Assembly (NCBI RefSeq): GCF_020523625.1
Contig: NZ_JAJAQH010000006.1
Coordinates: 1,472,849 to 1,536,848, forward strand
Source: Methylovorus menthalis
Lineage (GTDB): Bacteria; Pseudomonadota; Gammaproteobacteria; Burkholderiales; Methylophilaceae
Direction of reading: 5' to 3'
Length of the DNA stretch: 64,000 nt
The position numbers were made by a program, and so were the translations under genes. Shown one piece after another: positions 63,951 to 64,000 of this stretch; position 1 is the first letter of the stretch; the number at the start of each line of letters is the position of its first letter. The notes beneath the pieces are model-generated. The model was not told the DNA's origin. It ran no database searches and was given only the letters and a program-made list of their open reading frames with translations.

Positions 63951-64000
63951 CTATTTGTTTTTTCTGGCTAATGCTGCCTTCACATAAGCCTTGAACAGCG
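63951..64000 (-). CDS. pyrG: CTP synthase, C-terminal end (partial)
   Basis: Only the last 15 codons and a TAG are inside the window: LFKAYVKAALARKNK, the expected C-terminal end of PyrG's glutaminase domain (PLFxxFVKAA type). The assignment rests on this short match plus the pyrG-kdsA-eno order. A 7-bp AGGGGAG/CTCCCCT hairpin lies at 63922-63940 between it and kdsA. Confidence 0.72.
   Translation of the reverse strand, partial: LFKAYVKAALARKNK

Overview
The window comes from a chromosome of a Gram-negative beta-proteobacterium, most likely a methylotroph of the Methylophilaceae type (Methylobacillus/Methylovorus-like). The gene neighbourhoods are beta-proteobacterial (pyrG-kdsA-eno-ftsB, nadE-glnB, glrK-qseG-glrR, fabA-fabB). 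The most telling block is 52.7-58.2 kb, which carries mxaR-S-A-C-K-L-type genes in the order known from methanol dehydrogenase operons. The genus is inference. There is no insertion sequence, phage, integron, CRISPR array, rRNA or tRNA; this is dense core chromosome with a few accessory islands.

Layout. 1-4.3 kb (minus strand): PHP phosphatase, YciO-type protein, M50 protease, trpS, an SMR transporter and scpA (cut by the window edge). 4.5-8.4 kb (plus): yciB, yciI, bolA, a periplasmic parvulin and an M61 peptidase. 8.5-10.5 kb: feoAB behind a Fur box. 10.6-16.1 kb (minus): a DUF486 protein, glnB, nadE, a secreted ankyrin protein, sucD and sucC. 16.2 kb: serB. 17.1-21.5 kb (minus): a periplasmic redox island with a cytochrome c, a flavocytochrome c sulfide dehydrogenase flavoprotein, a sorbosone-dehydrogenase-like beta-propeller, an unknown secreted protein and an SMP-30/NHL protein. 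21.7-31 kb: a small ankyrin protein, purL, a nonsense-interrupted lipoprotein gene, a MazG-like pyrophosphohydrolase, an RlmL-type methyltransferase, a spermidine-synthase-like protein and an RNase II/R family exonuclease.

31-34.4 kb (plus) is a zinc-homeostasis island: a Fur-family (probable Zur) regulator, twin GCAAC-N3-GTTGC palindromes, a zinc-finger-less DksA paralogue and two COG0523/CobW GTPases, the second behind its own promoter and a possibly structured leader. 34.7-39 kb: a large PLP amino-acid decarboxylase, a TPR/glycosyltransferase-like protein and folA. 39.1-44.3 kb: the envelope-stress two-component system glrK-qseG-glrR, then a sigma-54 promoter with two candidate GlrR sites driving an EF-hand/BON protein, a glycine-zipper protein and an anchored SlyB-like domain protein. 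44.4-52.5 kb (mostly minus): a double PepSY protein, thyA, thrC, hom, an AlaA-type aminotransferase, an Mth938-domain protein, fabB and fabA. 52.7-58.2 kb (plus): mxaRSACKL-type maturation cluster without the structural mxaFJGI genes. 58.1-64 kb: ygfX, ygfZ, a membrane diguanylate cyclase, ftsB, eno, kdsA and the last codons of pyrG.

The most interesting signals are regulatory: (i) the probable Zur-dksA2-cobW zinc-sparing module with two matching operators, (ii) a glrKGR system apparently controlling an adjacent sigma-54 envelope operon, (iii) the detached mxaRSACKL cluster and (iv) the sulfide/quinoprotein-like periplasmic island.
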